Source: Deltaproteobacteria bacterium
GTDB taxonomy: Bacteria > Myxococcota_A > UBA9042 > PHBI01
Direction of reading: 5' to 3'
Length of the DNA stretch: 64,000 nucleotides
NCBI GenBank assembly: GCA_020632715.1
Contig: JACKFA010000004.1
Span: 248,001-312,000, forward strand
The notes under the pieces are model-generated. The model did no database searches. It was not told the origin of the DNA and saw only the letters and a program-made list of their open reading frames with translations. Below, one piece after another: positions 38,874 through 48,225 of this stretch (position 1 is the first letter of the stretch; the number at the start of each line of letters is the position of its first letter). The position numbers and the translations under genes were made by a program.

Positions 38874-40102
38874 GGCGCCGCGGGCGAGCTCACGTCGTCG
38901 CGGTGCAGCACGTCCCCGGGCGGCGGGCTCGGCACGGCCTTCTTCGGCAGCTCGCGCCCGCGCGTCGCGTCGCGGGCCGCGACGAGCGCGTCGATCCGCT
39001 CGGCCGTGCGCGCCGCCGAGACCTCGTCCCGCGACAGCAGGAAGAGCTCGCGCAGCCGCTGGTGGTACCCGATGAGGTCGGGGCGGTAACGGATCGCGCT
39101 CTGCATCTCCTTCACGGCGCCGCGCAGGTCCTCGCGCGCCGCGGCGAGCTCGCTCCGGAGCTGGTGGTAGTCCGCGCGGACCGACGCGTCCGGGATGTCG
39201 AGCCGCGAGAGCCGCTTCAGCGCGTCGTCGAGCCAGTCGTACTCGCGCATGGCGAGGGCCTCGCGCCCGGCGTCGAGCAGGTTGAGGACCTCCCGCGTCG
39301 GGTCGAGGTCCGCCGCCTCGACGAACATGTGCCAGGCGCGCCGGTGGTCGCCGCGGCGGGACAGCGCGGAGCCCTGGATCGCGTAGGCCACGGCGGCCCA
39401 GTCGGCGCCGCGCCCGTCCTCGGTCGACCGCGCGAGGACCCAGGTCGCGAGCTCGTCGAGGCGCTCGAGGTGGTCCGGCAGCTCACGCCAACGGCGCCCG
39501 AGGTCCTCGTAGAGCGCGAGCGAGTCCGGGAAGCGGCTGATGGCCCACTCGCGGAGCGAGTCGGCCGCAACGACGTGGCCGCGCGACGCGAGGAAGGTGA
39601 CGCCGCGGCGCGCGACCTCGGGCGACAGCCCGAAGAGGCGCTCGGAGAGGCGCGTGTCGTCGCCCTGGTCGAGCGCGATGGCGATGGCGGCGTCGAGGCT
39701 CTGCCAGCCCTTGCCGGCGAGCTCCTCGAGCCCCGCCCAGGTCGACTCGAGGTCGCCGCGGCGCTTCGCGAGCTCGTTCACGCGCTCGGCGAGGATCCGC
39801 GGCTCGGCCGGCGCGAGCGCCTGCGCGCGCACGAGGAGCCGCGACGCCGCCTCGCCGTTGCCGAGCCGCCCCGCCAGGATGGCCCCGAGCTGGAACGCGT
39901 AGTGGTCCGTCGGGTGGGCGAGCAGCATGTCGCCGAGCGCGACGCGGCCTGGCTTGTCGTCGTCGAGCGCCGCGCGGGCGTCGCCCTGCCACGCGTCGGC
40001 GCGCTCGGCCCACGCGTGCAGCGAGGCCACCACGAAGAGCCCGGCCAGCGCCGCGCTCGCGAGCGTCGGCCACGAGACGCGCACGCTGCGCCGCTTCCGC
40101 AC
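38870..40102 (-). CDS. TPR-like membrane protein of the exopolysaccharide operon
   Basis: 410 residues, GTG start 6 nt after the stop of the ligase gene. One N-terminal membrane helix (LASAALAGLFVVASLHAWA) is followed by an alpha-solenoid with degenerate TPR units, such as AFQLGAILAGRLGNGEAASR, AQALAPAEPRILAERVNELA and GDHRRAWHMFVEAADLDPTR, and a polar tail. The protein is intact, in contrast to many neighbours. Its place at the end of the operon with the ligase and Wzc-type kinase suggests a periplasmic partner in polysaccharide export or ligation. Confidence 0.85.
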   Translation of the reverse strand: MRKRRSVRVSWPTLASAALAGLFVVASLHAWAERADAWQGDARAALDDDKPGRVALGDMLLAHPTDHYAFQLGAILAGRLGNGEAASRLLVRAQALAPAEPRILAERVNELAKRRGDLESTWAGLEELAGKGWQSLDAAIAIALDQGDDTRLSERLFGLSPEVARRGVTFLASRGHVVAADSLREWAISRFPDSLALYEDLGRRWRELPDHLERLDELATWVLARSTEDGRGADWAAVAYAIQGSALSRRGDHRRAWHMFVEAADLDPTREVLNLLDAGREALAMREYDWLDDALKRLSRLDIPDASVRADYHQLRSELAAAREDLRGAVKEMQSAIRYRPDLIGYHQRLRELFLLSRDEVSAARTAERIDALVAARDATRGRELPKKAVPSPPPGDVLHRDDVSSPAAP

Positions 40103-40108
40103 CGGCGC

Positions 40109-41473
40109 TCAGCTCACGATGACGACGCCGACGAGCACCGCGGCCGGGAGCCCGACGCCCGGCATCCAGAGGCTGAAGTCGACGAGGTTCTGGAGGAGCA
40201 GCACCACGAGCGCGCCGAGGGCGCTCCACGCGACCAGGTCCTTCCGCACGGCGACCGCGGAGCGCCCGACGGCCGCGAGCACGAGCACGAGCACCGGCAC
40301 GCCGAAGACGAGCCCCAGCTCGGCCAGCACCTGCAGCGCGCCGTTGTGCGCGTAGGCGACGAGCCCGACGGTCCAGTCCGGCATGACGGTCGGCGCGACG
40401 GCCTCGAACGCGCCGGCGCCGACGCCGAAGCCGAGGTGGAGGCGCGCGAGGTCGGCGCCGACGGACCAGCAGCTCTGCGCGACGCCGAAGGGCTTGTCGC
40501 CGAGCGACGCGAACTCGGCGAGCCAGCGCTGCGGGCCGATGATGACGACCGCGACGAACGCGCAGCACGCGACGCCGACGATGAGCCGCAGGTAGCGCCG
40601 GCGAGCGGGCGCGTCGGCGTCCTGCCAGCGGAGCCCGACGCCGAGGATCGCGAGCGACACCAGGAGCAGGAGCGAGTTGGCGCGCGAGAGCGACGCGACC
40701 ACGCCGAGCGTCAGCACGACGCCCGCGAACAGGTGCCAGCGCGACTCGCGCGCCGAGCTGAGCCACTCCCCGAAGGCGACGACGGCGCCGATGAGCATGA
40801 GCGCGGCCGCGTGGTTCGGGTTCACGAAGGTCGTCACGAAGCTGCCGTCGAGCGGGATCGAGGCGCGGTAGAAGCCGTAGAGCCCGTGCAGGCCGAGGAG
40901 CGAGTGCAGGAGGCCCACGAAGAGGGTCGCGAGCCCCGCGAGCTCGACGTACACGATGAGCCGGGCGCGCACCGCCGCGTGCGGGCGCAGGTTCGCCGCC
41001 GTCAGCACGGCGGCGCCGAAGCCGAGGAGGCTCACGATCGCGAGCGCCGTGAGGCCCGGGTCGGCGCTGATCGGGAACCACCCCGGCATCTCCACGCCGG
41101 CCGCCGCCGCCGCGAGCCGGCGCGCCTCGGCCGACGCGGGCGCGATGGCCTCGACGAGCCCCGCCGGGAGCGGCAGCCACTGGAGGATCGCCGCGAGGAG
41201 CACCACGCCGGCGATGAGGCCCGGGAGCCCCACGCGGAGCGGCGCGTGCGCGGCGTGGACGCGCCACGCGCGCCAAGCGAAGGCGACGAGGCAGAGCCCC
41301 GCGAGCGCGATGCGGCTCGCGACGTGGACGCCGCCGATGGCGAGCGGCGCGAGCACCACCGCGGCGCCGAGCACGAGCTCCGGGCCCGTGAGGTGCTCCC
41401 ACGCGAGCACCGCCGAGAGCGGCGCCGCGCCGGGCTCGCCGAGGCGAAGTGACGATGTGGCTGTCGTCTTCAT
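40109..41473 (-). CDS. O-antigen ligase/polymerase family membrane protein
   Basis: 454 residues from ATG 41473, 20 nt after the Wzc stop. About twelve membrane helices and one large periplasmic loop with NPNHAAALMLIGAVVAFGEW, the Wzy_C (O-antigen ligase) core. The later segments GVVASLSRANSLLLLVSLAI and HLGFGVGAGAFEAVAPT agree with the family. These proteins join repeat units or transfer a finished polysaccharide to an acceptor. With the kinase and the initiating transferase in one operon, a ligase or polymerase for the operon's exopolysaccharide is likely. Confidence 0.88.
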   Translation of the reverse strand: MKTTATSSLRLGEPGAAPLSAVLAWEHLTGPELVLGAAVVLAPLAIGGVHVASRIALAGLCLVAFAWRAWRVHAAHAPLRVGLPGLIAGVVLLAAILQWLPLPAGLVEAIAPASAEARRLAAAAAGVEMPGWFPISADPGLTALAIVSLLGFGAAVLTAANLRPHAAVRARLIVYVELAGLATLFVGLLHSLLGLHGLYGFYRASIPLDGSFVTTFVNPNHAAALMLIGAVVAFGEWLSSARESRWHLFAGVVLTLGVVASLSRANSLLLLVSLAILGVGLRWQDADAPARRRYLRLIVGVACCAFVAVVIIGPQRWLAEFASLGDKPFGVAQSCWSVGADLARLHLGFGVGAGAFEAVAPTVMPDWTVGLVAYAHNGALQVLAELGLVFGVPVLVLVLAAVGRSAVAVRKDLVAWSALGALVVLLLQNLVDFSLWMPGVGLPAAVLVGVVIVS

Positions 41474-41493
41474 GCGGTGGCTCGCGGCGGCGC

Positions 41494-43760
41494 TCAGCTC
41501 GCGCTGGCGCCGCCCTCCTGCTGCTGCGCGTACTGCCCGTAGCCGTAGCCGTAGCCGTAGCCGTAGCCGTAGCCGCCGTACCCGAAGCGCTTGTGCGCCT
41601 GGTAGTTGAGCACGGTGCCGAGGATGTTGCCCTCGACGGTCTCGAGCTGCCGCAGCGCGTGACGCAGCGCGTGGCGGCTCGTCTGGCCGGCGCGCGACGA
41701 CGACGACGAGGGCGGCGTCGAGCTCCTGCGCGAGGATGAGCGCGTCGGCGACCGGGAGGAGCGGCGGCGAGTCGAAGATGACGGTGTCGTAGAGCGCCTT
41801 CATCTCGTTCAGCACGGTCGTGAAGCGCGGCGTGTGGAGGAGCTCGCTCGGGTTCGGCGGCACCGGCCCGCACACGATGACGTCGAGGTTCTCGACCTCG
41901 GTCTTCTGGACGTGGTTGCGCACGCTGTCGCTCGACACGAGGCAGGTCGAGAGCCCGACGTCGCCGTTCACGCCGAGCGAGTTCGCGAGCCGCGGGCGGC
42001 GCATGTCGGCCTCGACGAGCAGCACGCGCCCGCCCGACGACGCCATCGACGTCGCCGTGTGCACGGCCATCATGCTCTTGCCCTCGGACGGGTTCGCCGA
42101 GGTGATGAGGAGCGACCGCACGTCGCGGGTCGACGACATGAAGAGCAGGTTCGTGCGCAGCGTGCGGCTCGCCTCGGCCACGGTCGACCCCGGGTTGCGC
42201 ACGATGTAGAGGTCGCGCTCGCGCTGGTCGGCGGCCGACACGGCGGCCCCCTTCTTGCCGTGCCCGCCGATGATCGGGATGACGCCGAGCACCTTGTAGC
42301 CGGTGCGCTCCTCGAGGTCGCGCCAGTTCTTGACGGTGGCGTCGGCGTACTCGAGGACGAGCGCCGTGCCGAACGCGAGCAGGAGGCCGAGCACGAAGGC
42401 GGTCGCGAGGACGAGCGTGCGCCGCGGCGACACGGGCGCGCCCGGCTCGATGGCGGGCTCGAGGATGCGGACGTTGTTCGCCTCGAACTGCGAGGACATC
42501 TTGGTCTCGGCGAGGCGCTTCCCGACGAGGCCGTAGGTCTCGCGGGAGCTTGTTCGCGTCGTCGACGAGGCGCCCGTAGGAGAGCGCGAGGGTGCTGATC
42601 TCGCGCTGGTCCTCCTGCGCGTCCGCGAGCTCCTCGGTGAGCCCGGACTCGACGCGCCGGAGCTCCGCGAGCTGCTTCTGCGCGGAGGACGCGAGGTTCC
42701 TGATCTCGCGCCCCGCGATCTGCGTGAGCGTCGCGAGCTCCTTCTCCTTCGCGATGACCTCGGGGTGCTTCTCGAGGTAGCGCGCCTCGAGCGACGCGAG
42801 CTCCGCCTTGGCCGTGACGATCCGCTGCTTCAGGTTGCGGATGACGTCGTTCTCCATGATCGTCGGCGCCTGCACGCTGAAGAGGTCGCTCGCGCTCGTG
42901 TACTTCGAGACGGTCGCCGCGAGCGCCTCGGCGCGGATCCGCTCCGAGCGCGTGCGCGTGAGGTCGATGTTGACCTGGTCGAGGCGGTCGTTGATGGCCT
43001 TCTGCTTCGCCTCGATGCTGCCGACGTTGTGCTCGGCCTCGAACGCGAGGAGCCCGTTCTCCGCGGCCTCGAGCTCGGCCTTCCGGCTCGCGACGGTCGT
43101 CTCGAGGTCCTTCATGGCCTCGCGGACGATGTTCTCCTTGTAGAGCAGGTTCTGCTGCTCGTAGGCCTTCGCGACGGCGTTGACGACGTCGGTCGCGAAG
43201 GTCTTGTCCGAGTCCTCGAAGTCGATCTGCACGAGCATCGAGTTCGGGATGGGCCGCACCTGGATCCGACCCGCGAGGACGCTCGGCAGGTGCGCCTTCT
43301 CGAAGGCCTCCTGCTTCTGCTGCGGCGTCATCTCGTTGTCTTTGGCGTCGAGCCCGAGGAGGTGCTCGCTCCGCCAGAGGTCGAGCTGGTTCAGCACCAT
43401 CTCGGCGACCGGCAGGCTCTTGATGATGCGGTACTGCGTCTCGAAGTAGGTGATCTGCCCGCGGTAGTCCTTCGGGCTCCCGAGCTCCACCACGTCGCGC
43501 ACGTTGTAGAAGACCTTCGGCGGGTCGCTGTCGATGATGACCTGAACGCTCGCGCGGTAGATCGGCACCTGCTGCTGGAGCCAGAGCCAGCCCGCGCCGA
43601 CCGCGAGCGCGATGACGAGCGCGACGATGAGCTTCCGGCGCAGGAGGATCTGCAGATAGTGCTGGAGCATCGCGAGGAGCGAGTCCTGCTCGGCGTCCTC
43701 GCGGGGTAGCTGCGCGGCCTGCGAGCGCTCGCTCGGCGGCGGGAACATCAGCTCACTCAT
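41494..43760 (-). CDS. Wzc-type tyrosine autokinase / chain-length regulator, two frameshifts
   Basis: ~755 residues in total. The N-terminal Wzz domain has a membrane helix (LIVALVIALAVGAGWLWLQ), a long periplasmic coiled-coil region and a second helix (LVLATAFVLGLLLAFGTALV). The BY-kinase domain has the P-loop SANPSEGKSMMAVHTA, Walker A' VLLVEADMRRPRLANS and Walker B VIFDSPPLLPVADALI. The C-terminus is a Tyr cluster built from repeated Gly-Tyr and ending QYAQQQEGG, the autophosphorylation tail that controls chain length and export. One-base shifts occur near 42,545 (a C run) and 41,700; the tail is in a third frame. Starts 9 nt after the preceding glycosyltransferase gene. Confidence 0.88.
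41537..41574. repeat. CCGTAG hexanucleotide tandem repeat encoding the Gly-Tyr tail
   Basis: Six units of CCGTAG (minus strand GGCTAC-type) encode alternating Gly and Tyr in the C-terminal tail of the tyrosine kinase. Because each unit is six bases, copy-number change keeps the frame and alters the number of tyrosines. Confidence 0.85.
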
Positions 43761-43769
43761 GGCGCGTGC

Positions 43770-45040
43770 TCACCTTGCCGGCGCGGCGGGCCGCACCGGA
43801 GTCAGGGTGTTCGGGGCGTCGGCGAGGCGCACCTGCGCGACGTCGGCGAGGACGCGCTCGTAGGCGTCCACGGCGAGCTCGCGGGCGTACCGGCGCTCGA
43901 GGTGCGCGCGGCCGGCCTCGCCGAGGCTGCGCCCGCGGTCGGGGAGCGCCGCGAGGCGCTCGATGGTGGCGACGACGCCGGCGACGTCGCCGTTGTCGTG
44001 CGACACGCCGCAGGCACCCTCGGCGAGGGCCGCCGCGACCTCCGACGTCGCGGGCCCGATGAAGAGCCCAGGGGCGCGCGGCGGCGAGGATCCCGTAGAG
44101 CTTGCTCGGCATGAGCAGCCCGTCGAGCCCGTCGCGCATCGTGACGACGTGGAGATCGGCGGCGCCGAGGCTGTCGGCGAGGTCCTCGCGGGCGGCGTAG
44201 TCGAAGAGGACCACGTTGCGGAGCCCGCGCTCCGCCACGTCGCGCGCGATCTCTCGCGCGCCGGACGCCGTCGCCGACGAAGGCGAACACGACGTCGTCG
44301 CGGTCGCGCAGGCGGTCGGCCGCGGCGAGGAGCGTGTCGAAGGCGTGGCCGGCGCCCATGTTGCCGGAGTACATGACGACGAAGCGGTCGCCGAAGCCGT
44401 AGCGGAGGCGCATGCGGTCGCCGGGCGAGGTCTCGTCGAGCTCGGCGAGGGCCCAGTTCGCGATGACGTCCATGCGCGCGGGGTCGACGCCGAAGCCGGC
44501 GATCCGCCGCCGCATCGGCTCCGAGAGGACGACCACGCGCTCGCTCGCGCGCAGGCTCGCGCCGGCGACGACGCGCCAGGCGCGCGCGCCGGAGGCCGCC
44601 GCGGGCGAGCACGCCGAGCTCCACGGCGATGTCGGGGTAGACGTCCTGGACGAGGCTCACGGTCGGGAAGCCGCGGAGGCGGCCGGCGACCTGCGCCGCG
44701 ACCGCGATGAGCGGCGGCGTGGTGAGCGCGAGGACGACGTCGGGGACGGGGCGCAGGGAGAGCAGCTCGGCCACGGCGCCCGCGTAGAACGTGCCGTAGT
44801 CGAGCGCGCGGTCGATGAGGCGGGCCTTCCCGCGGCGCGTGGCGCGGACGCGCCGGATCGCGACGCCGCCGTGCTCCTCGCGCGCCGGCGCGGGGGCGCC
44901 GTCCGGACCGTCGACCGAGGCCGTGACCGCGGTGACGGCGTGGCCGCGCGCCGCGAGCGACTCTCGCCGAGCTCGGTGAGGAGCTGGCTGGTCGCGGCGT
45001 GGTGCGGCCAGTAGTACTGGTTCAGGAGGGCGACGCGCAT
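43770..45040 (-). pseudogene. WbuB-like glycosyltransferase family 4, broken by frameshifts
   Basis: ~423 residues when joined across frames. It begins MRVALLNQYYWPHHAATSQL, typical of WbuB/WcaI-type enzymes. Further segments are ALDYGTFYAGAVAELLSLRP, GFPTVSLVQDVYPDIAVELG, RFVVMYSGNMGAGHAFDTLL, LLMPSKLYGILAA and GVVATIERLAALPDRGRS. The donor domain and the PSKLYGILA region are present. Shifts occur near 44,965, 44,600, 44,265 and 44,065. It lies 12 nt after the WecA-like gene and 9 nt before wzc, so is in the exopolysaccharide operon. It probably adds the second sugar to the lipid carrier. Confidence 0.72.
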
Positions 45041-45052
45041 AGGCTCGGAGGC

Positions 45053-46630
45053 TCAGCGGCCGAGGTGGCCGGGGTGGATGAGGCCCGCGGTGGGGATGGC
45101 CAGCAGCGGCCGAGCGGCGACCGACTGCTCGGAGAGGTCCTGGAGGGGCGCCCAGTCGAGGCGCGCGAGGCCGCGCCGAGCGAGGCGGCGACGAGCTCCC
45201 AGGGGACGACGGCGGCGAGGTCGCCGCGGAGCCCGGCGTCGATGAACTGGATGGCGACGGCGGCGCCGCGGATCGGGGGCGCGTCGCTGCCTTCGGGAGC
45301 GGGGGTCAGGAGGTCGGCGTCGAGGGGCTCGTCGCCGAGGGGATCTGGTAGGTGGTCATGCCGCGCACGGCCTCCTTCGGGGGAGACCATACGGGTGAAG
45401 AGGTAGAGGGGATCGGGGCCGCGCGCGATGGTGGCGGCGACGATGCCGCTCTTGTCGGCGAGCTCGTCGACGATGGCCGCGACGGTGGTGGTCGAGGTGG
45501 CGGCGTCGAGGCGGGCGCAGATCTCCATGACGGCGTTGCGATCGAGGCCGCGGCCGTTCTCGGCGAACGGGTCGGTGACGCCGCGGACGTCGGGGTTGCG
45601 GTAGACGAGGAAGCGGAAGAGCAGGAAGAGCACGAGCGCCACGACGAGCAGGATGAGGCCGGACGCGAGGTCGCTCGTGACGCGCAGGAGGAGCGCCGCG
45701 GCCGCGAGGAAGACGGCCACGACGTAGAGCGTGATGACGGCCTGGCGGTGGGAGAGGCCCGCGCGGAGGAGCTTGTGGTGGATGTGGTCCTGGTCGGCCG
45801 AGAAGATGGGCCGCTGCTTCCGGACGCGCCGCCCGATGGCGAGGAAGGTGTCGATGATGGGGAGCCCGAGGGCGAGCATCGGGATGACGAGGGCGACGGT
45901 CGTCGAGCCCTTCGAGGACGTGGAGATCGAGAACGTCGCGAGGACGAACCCGAGGAAGAGGCTCCCGGTGTCGCCCATGAAGATGCGGGCGGGGTTGAAG
46001 TTGAAGAAGAGGAAGCCCGCGAGGGAGCCGGCGAGGGCGGCGCAGAAGAGGGCGGCGAGGGTGTTGTTGTCCATCACGCCGAGCGCGAAGAGGACCGACA
46101 CGGAGATGAGCCCGATGCCGCCTGCGAGACCGTCGAGGCCGTCGATGAGGTTCACGGCGTTGATGACGCCGACGAACCACAGGATCGTGACCGGGAGCGC
46201 GAAGACGCCGAGCTCGATGTAGCCGCCGCCGAAGGGGTTCGAGATGTTCTGGATCCGGTGGTCGAGCGCGAACATCAGCACGGCCACGCCGACCTGCACG
46301 ATGAGCTTCTGGACGGCGTTCGCGCCCTTGAGATCGTCGTAGATCCCGATGGCGGCGATGAGGAGCCCGCCGATGTAGAGCCCCGAGGATGTGGCTCGTC
46401 GTGTTCAGCGCCTGGCTCGCGCCGGTGCCGGCGATGAGGACGGCCGAGACGGAGGCGAAGAACGCGAGCACGATCGCGAGCCCGCCGAGCCGCGGGATGG
46501 GTCGCGTGTGGATCTTGCGCTCGCCGGGCGCGTCGTAGAACCCGTGCCGGAGGGCCACGCGCAGCACGATGGGGGTCGCGATGGCGGCCACCACCAGGCT
46601 CATCAAGAACGCTGCCGCGAAGCTAAGCAT
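45053..46630 (-). CDS. WecA/MraY-type sugar-1-phosphate transferase with C-terminal extension, frameshifted
   Basis: ~525 residues. The membrane enzyme starts a polysaccharide by joining a sugar-1-phosphate to undecaprenyl phosphate. Motifs: KIHTRPIPRLGGLAI, VNLIDGLDGLAGGIG with the metal-binding Asp residues, RIFMGDTGSLFLGFV and DQDHIHHKLLRAG, the His loop of the WecA/WbpL subgroup. Roughly ten membrane helices end near residue 325. A C-terminal cytoplasmic extension of ~190 residues follows (ENGRGLDRNAVMEICARLDA), unlike typical ~350-residue members. Frame shifts lie near 46,388, 45,345 and 45,178. The stop is TGA at 45053-45055. First gene of the operon. Confidence 0.85.
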
Positions 46631-46756
46631 GGACGGTTCGGTCTCCTCGGCACGCCGCGGGCGTCGTCCCCTGGGCCGGCAGCGAGCACGGGTACGTTGC
46701 CGGTCCCCTGTGACTCGATCACGAACCGGGTGGAAAGTCCACATTGTCGGGCCTCC

Positions 46757-46903
46757 GGAGCGGACCACGGAGACCCGGAGCACGGAGGGGGCGGGGGGCG
46801 GTGGTGACGCCCGGCTCCGGGCCCGCCGTCGGAGCGGACCACAGAGAGACGCAGAGACACGGAGAGGGGGCACGGAGGGGGCGGTGGTGACGCCCGGCTG
46901 CGG
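46757..46903. repeat. Two tandem copies of a GGAGCGGACCAC...GGTGACGCCCGG repeat
   Basis: Copy A (46757-46820) and copy B (46831-46903) share GGAGCGGACCAC at the start, a CACGGAGGGGGCGG core and GGTGGTGACGCCCGGCT at the end. Copy B also carries ACAGAGAGACGCAGAGACAC, and a reverse-oriented purine/pyrimidine copy (CTCCGTGTCTCCGTGTCTCC) follows at about 46,926-46,946. Such CACGGAGACACAGAG-type repeats occur between genes in several environmental bacterial genomes. They are non-coding here and lie upstream of the exopolysaccharide operon. Confidence 0.7.
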
Positions 46904-47043
46904 CGAGTCTCCCTCTCTCCCCTTCCCTCCGTGTCTCCGTGTCTCCCGACTGCGTTCCGCCAGGCTCCGCGCCACGCCGGAGCCTGGACCGGGCCCCCCC
47001 GGAGGGGGTCCCCGCCCACGCCAGCGCCTGGACCGGGGCTAGC

Positions 47044-47195
47044 CCGCGACCGCTCGGCCACCCGCCGGGAATCGGGTGGCCGTGGTCGCGTCGTCCGTCG
47101 CGGCGTCGCCGCCGGGCCCCGCGTGGATCGCGACCGCCGGCCACCCGCCGGGATTCGGGTGGCCGTGGTCGCTCGGTCCGTCGCGGCGCTCGCGC
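47044..47195. repeat. Two direct copies of a hairpin-forming repeat
   Basis: Each copy holds GGCCACCCG, a short loop (CCGGGAAT or CCGGGATT), then CGGGTGGCC (47056-47081 and 47139-47164). Outer arms GCGACC and GGTCGC extend the stem, and a shared CCGTCGCGGCG follows on the right. The one-base difference lies in the loop while the stem is identical, as expected if the RNA or DNA hairpin matters. It lies just downstream of the orphan spike gene's stop codon. Confidence 0.75.
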
Positions 47196-47229
47196 GCCCT
47201 GCCCTCTCGCCTCGTCGCCGAGGCTCGCG

Positions 47230-48036
47230 CTAGTTGAGCTCGATCTTCGAGGCGTCGGCGTCGATCTTGCCGCTCGCCTTGATGACGATGTTCGCGTCGG
47301 ACTTGATGGTCGTGTCGGCGCCCGCCTGCAGCGTGGTCTTGGCGCTCGACTTCATGAAGATCTCCTTCGCCTCGACATTGAACTTCCCGTTCTTGCACAG
47401 GATGTCGATGTCGCCGTTCTTCGTCTCGATGAGGATCTTCTTGTCCTTGCCGTTGAGGACCATGTACTCCTCTCCGGACTTGTCGTAGATCGCGATGTTC
47501 TCCTTCTCGTCGTTCAGGACGAGCGCGTGGCCCGTCTTCGAGACGATCGCGATCGACTCCTTCCCGTCGGTGTCATCGAAGAGCAGGATGTGCCCCGCGC
47601 GCGACAGGAAGAAGCGGGCGTTGTTCTTGCCGTCCGCCGCGTTGTTGTCGACCGCGGCCTTCTCGATGCCGATGTCGTTGCCGAGCGGGTCCTTCGTGGA
47701 CTTGTTCGACGTGGCGGAGTCGCCGACCGGCATCTTGTCTTCCTTGTTCCACACCGCCCCCAGCACGATCGGCTGGCGGATGTCGCCGTGGATGAAGGTG
47801 ACGATGACCTCGTCGCCGACCTCGGGCAGGCAGTAGAAGCCGCGCCCCTTGCCGCCCATGTTCGCGATCACGCGCGCCCACGAGCTGATGTAGTCCTCCT
47901 TGTCTCCTTTGTCCTTCGACCGGATCCAAGGGAACTTCACCCTCACCATGTAGTGGCCCTCGGGGTGCTTGTTGTTCTCGACAACCCCGGCCACGACGCC
48001 ATAGATGCGTCGGCTAAGCCCGAACTCGTAACCCAT
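47230..48036 (-). CDS. Orphan gpV/VgrG-like spike protein (phage baseplate V, OB-fold)
   Basis: 268 residues. The N-terminal part (YGVVAGVVENNKHPEGHYMV, RVKFPWI) and the OB-fold motif YCLPEVGDEVIVTFIHGDIR then QPIVLGAVWNKEDKMP are those of phage baseplate protein V, VgrG and contractile-injection spikes. The C-terminal half is built of short beta repeats (IAIVSKTGHALVLNDEKEN, IETKNGDIDILCKNGKF), the beta-helical needle stem. It is rich in Lys and Asn, and its codons are less GC-biased than its neighbours', suggesting separate ancestry. No sheath, tube or ATPase gene is near. Its own promoter lies upstream. A role as a loose spike or injected effector carrier is inferred. Confidence 0.85.
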   Translation of the reverse strand: MGYEFGLSRRIYGVVAGVVENNKHPEGHYMVRVKFPWIRSKDKGDKEDYISSWARVIANMGGKGRGFYCLPEVGDEVIVTFIHGDIRQPIVLGAVWNKEDKMPVGDSATSNKSTKDPLGNDIGIEKAAVDNNAADGKNNARFFLSRAGHILLFDDTDGKESIAIVSKTGHALVLNDEKENIAIYDKSGEEYMVLNGKDKKILIETKNGDIDILCKNGKFNVEAKEIFMKSSAKTTLQAGADTTIKSDANIVIKASGKIDADASKIELN

Positions 48037-48087
48037 GTGGATCTCCCGGATGGCCCACTGGGAAAGACTCGCCCCCTGCGTTCGAGG

Positions 48088-48116
48088 ACTATAGTCAAAC
48101 CCCCCGTGGTCCGCAA
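48088..48116 (-). promoter_or_regulatory. Strong promoter of the orphan spike gene, with palindrome
   Basis: On the minus strand TTGCGG (48116-48111) is separated by 17 bp from TATAGT (48093-48088), a five of six -10 match. The -10 lies inside a perfect 10-bp palindrome GACTATAGTC (48087-48096), which may be an operator. Transcription would start near 48,081, giving a leader of about 45 nt. Confidence 0.6.
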
Positions 48117-48150
48117 CGGCCGGAACAGCTTCGGCGCTGCGGTTGTTTCT

Positions 48151-48178
48151 TTGCGCTCTCGCGGCCGCGCGCTATACG
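48151..48178 (+). promoter_or_regulatory. Promoter-like sequence of the SGNH hydrolase gene
   Basis: TTGCGC (48151-48156) and TATACG (48173-48178) are 16 bp apart, about 48 nt before the hydrolase ATG at 48226. The -10 is a good match. It is divergent from the spike gene's promoter. Confidence 0.5.
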
Positions 48179-48225
48179 CGCCGTGCGCCCGCACGACTCT
48201 CAGTCATCGATCACGAGGCGAACGA

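Noticed and set aside
41494..43760. Separate genes for the polymerisation (Wzz) and kinase parts of the tyrosine kinase.
   Set aside because: The break near 42,545 is one extra base in a C run inside the coiled-coil region, not at a domain border, and no start signal lies there.
46757..47195. CRISPR-like spacing of repeats.
   Set aside because: Only two copies of each repeat, unequal unit lengths, no spacers of constant size and no cas genes.
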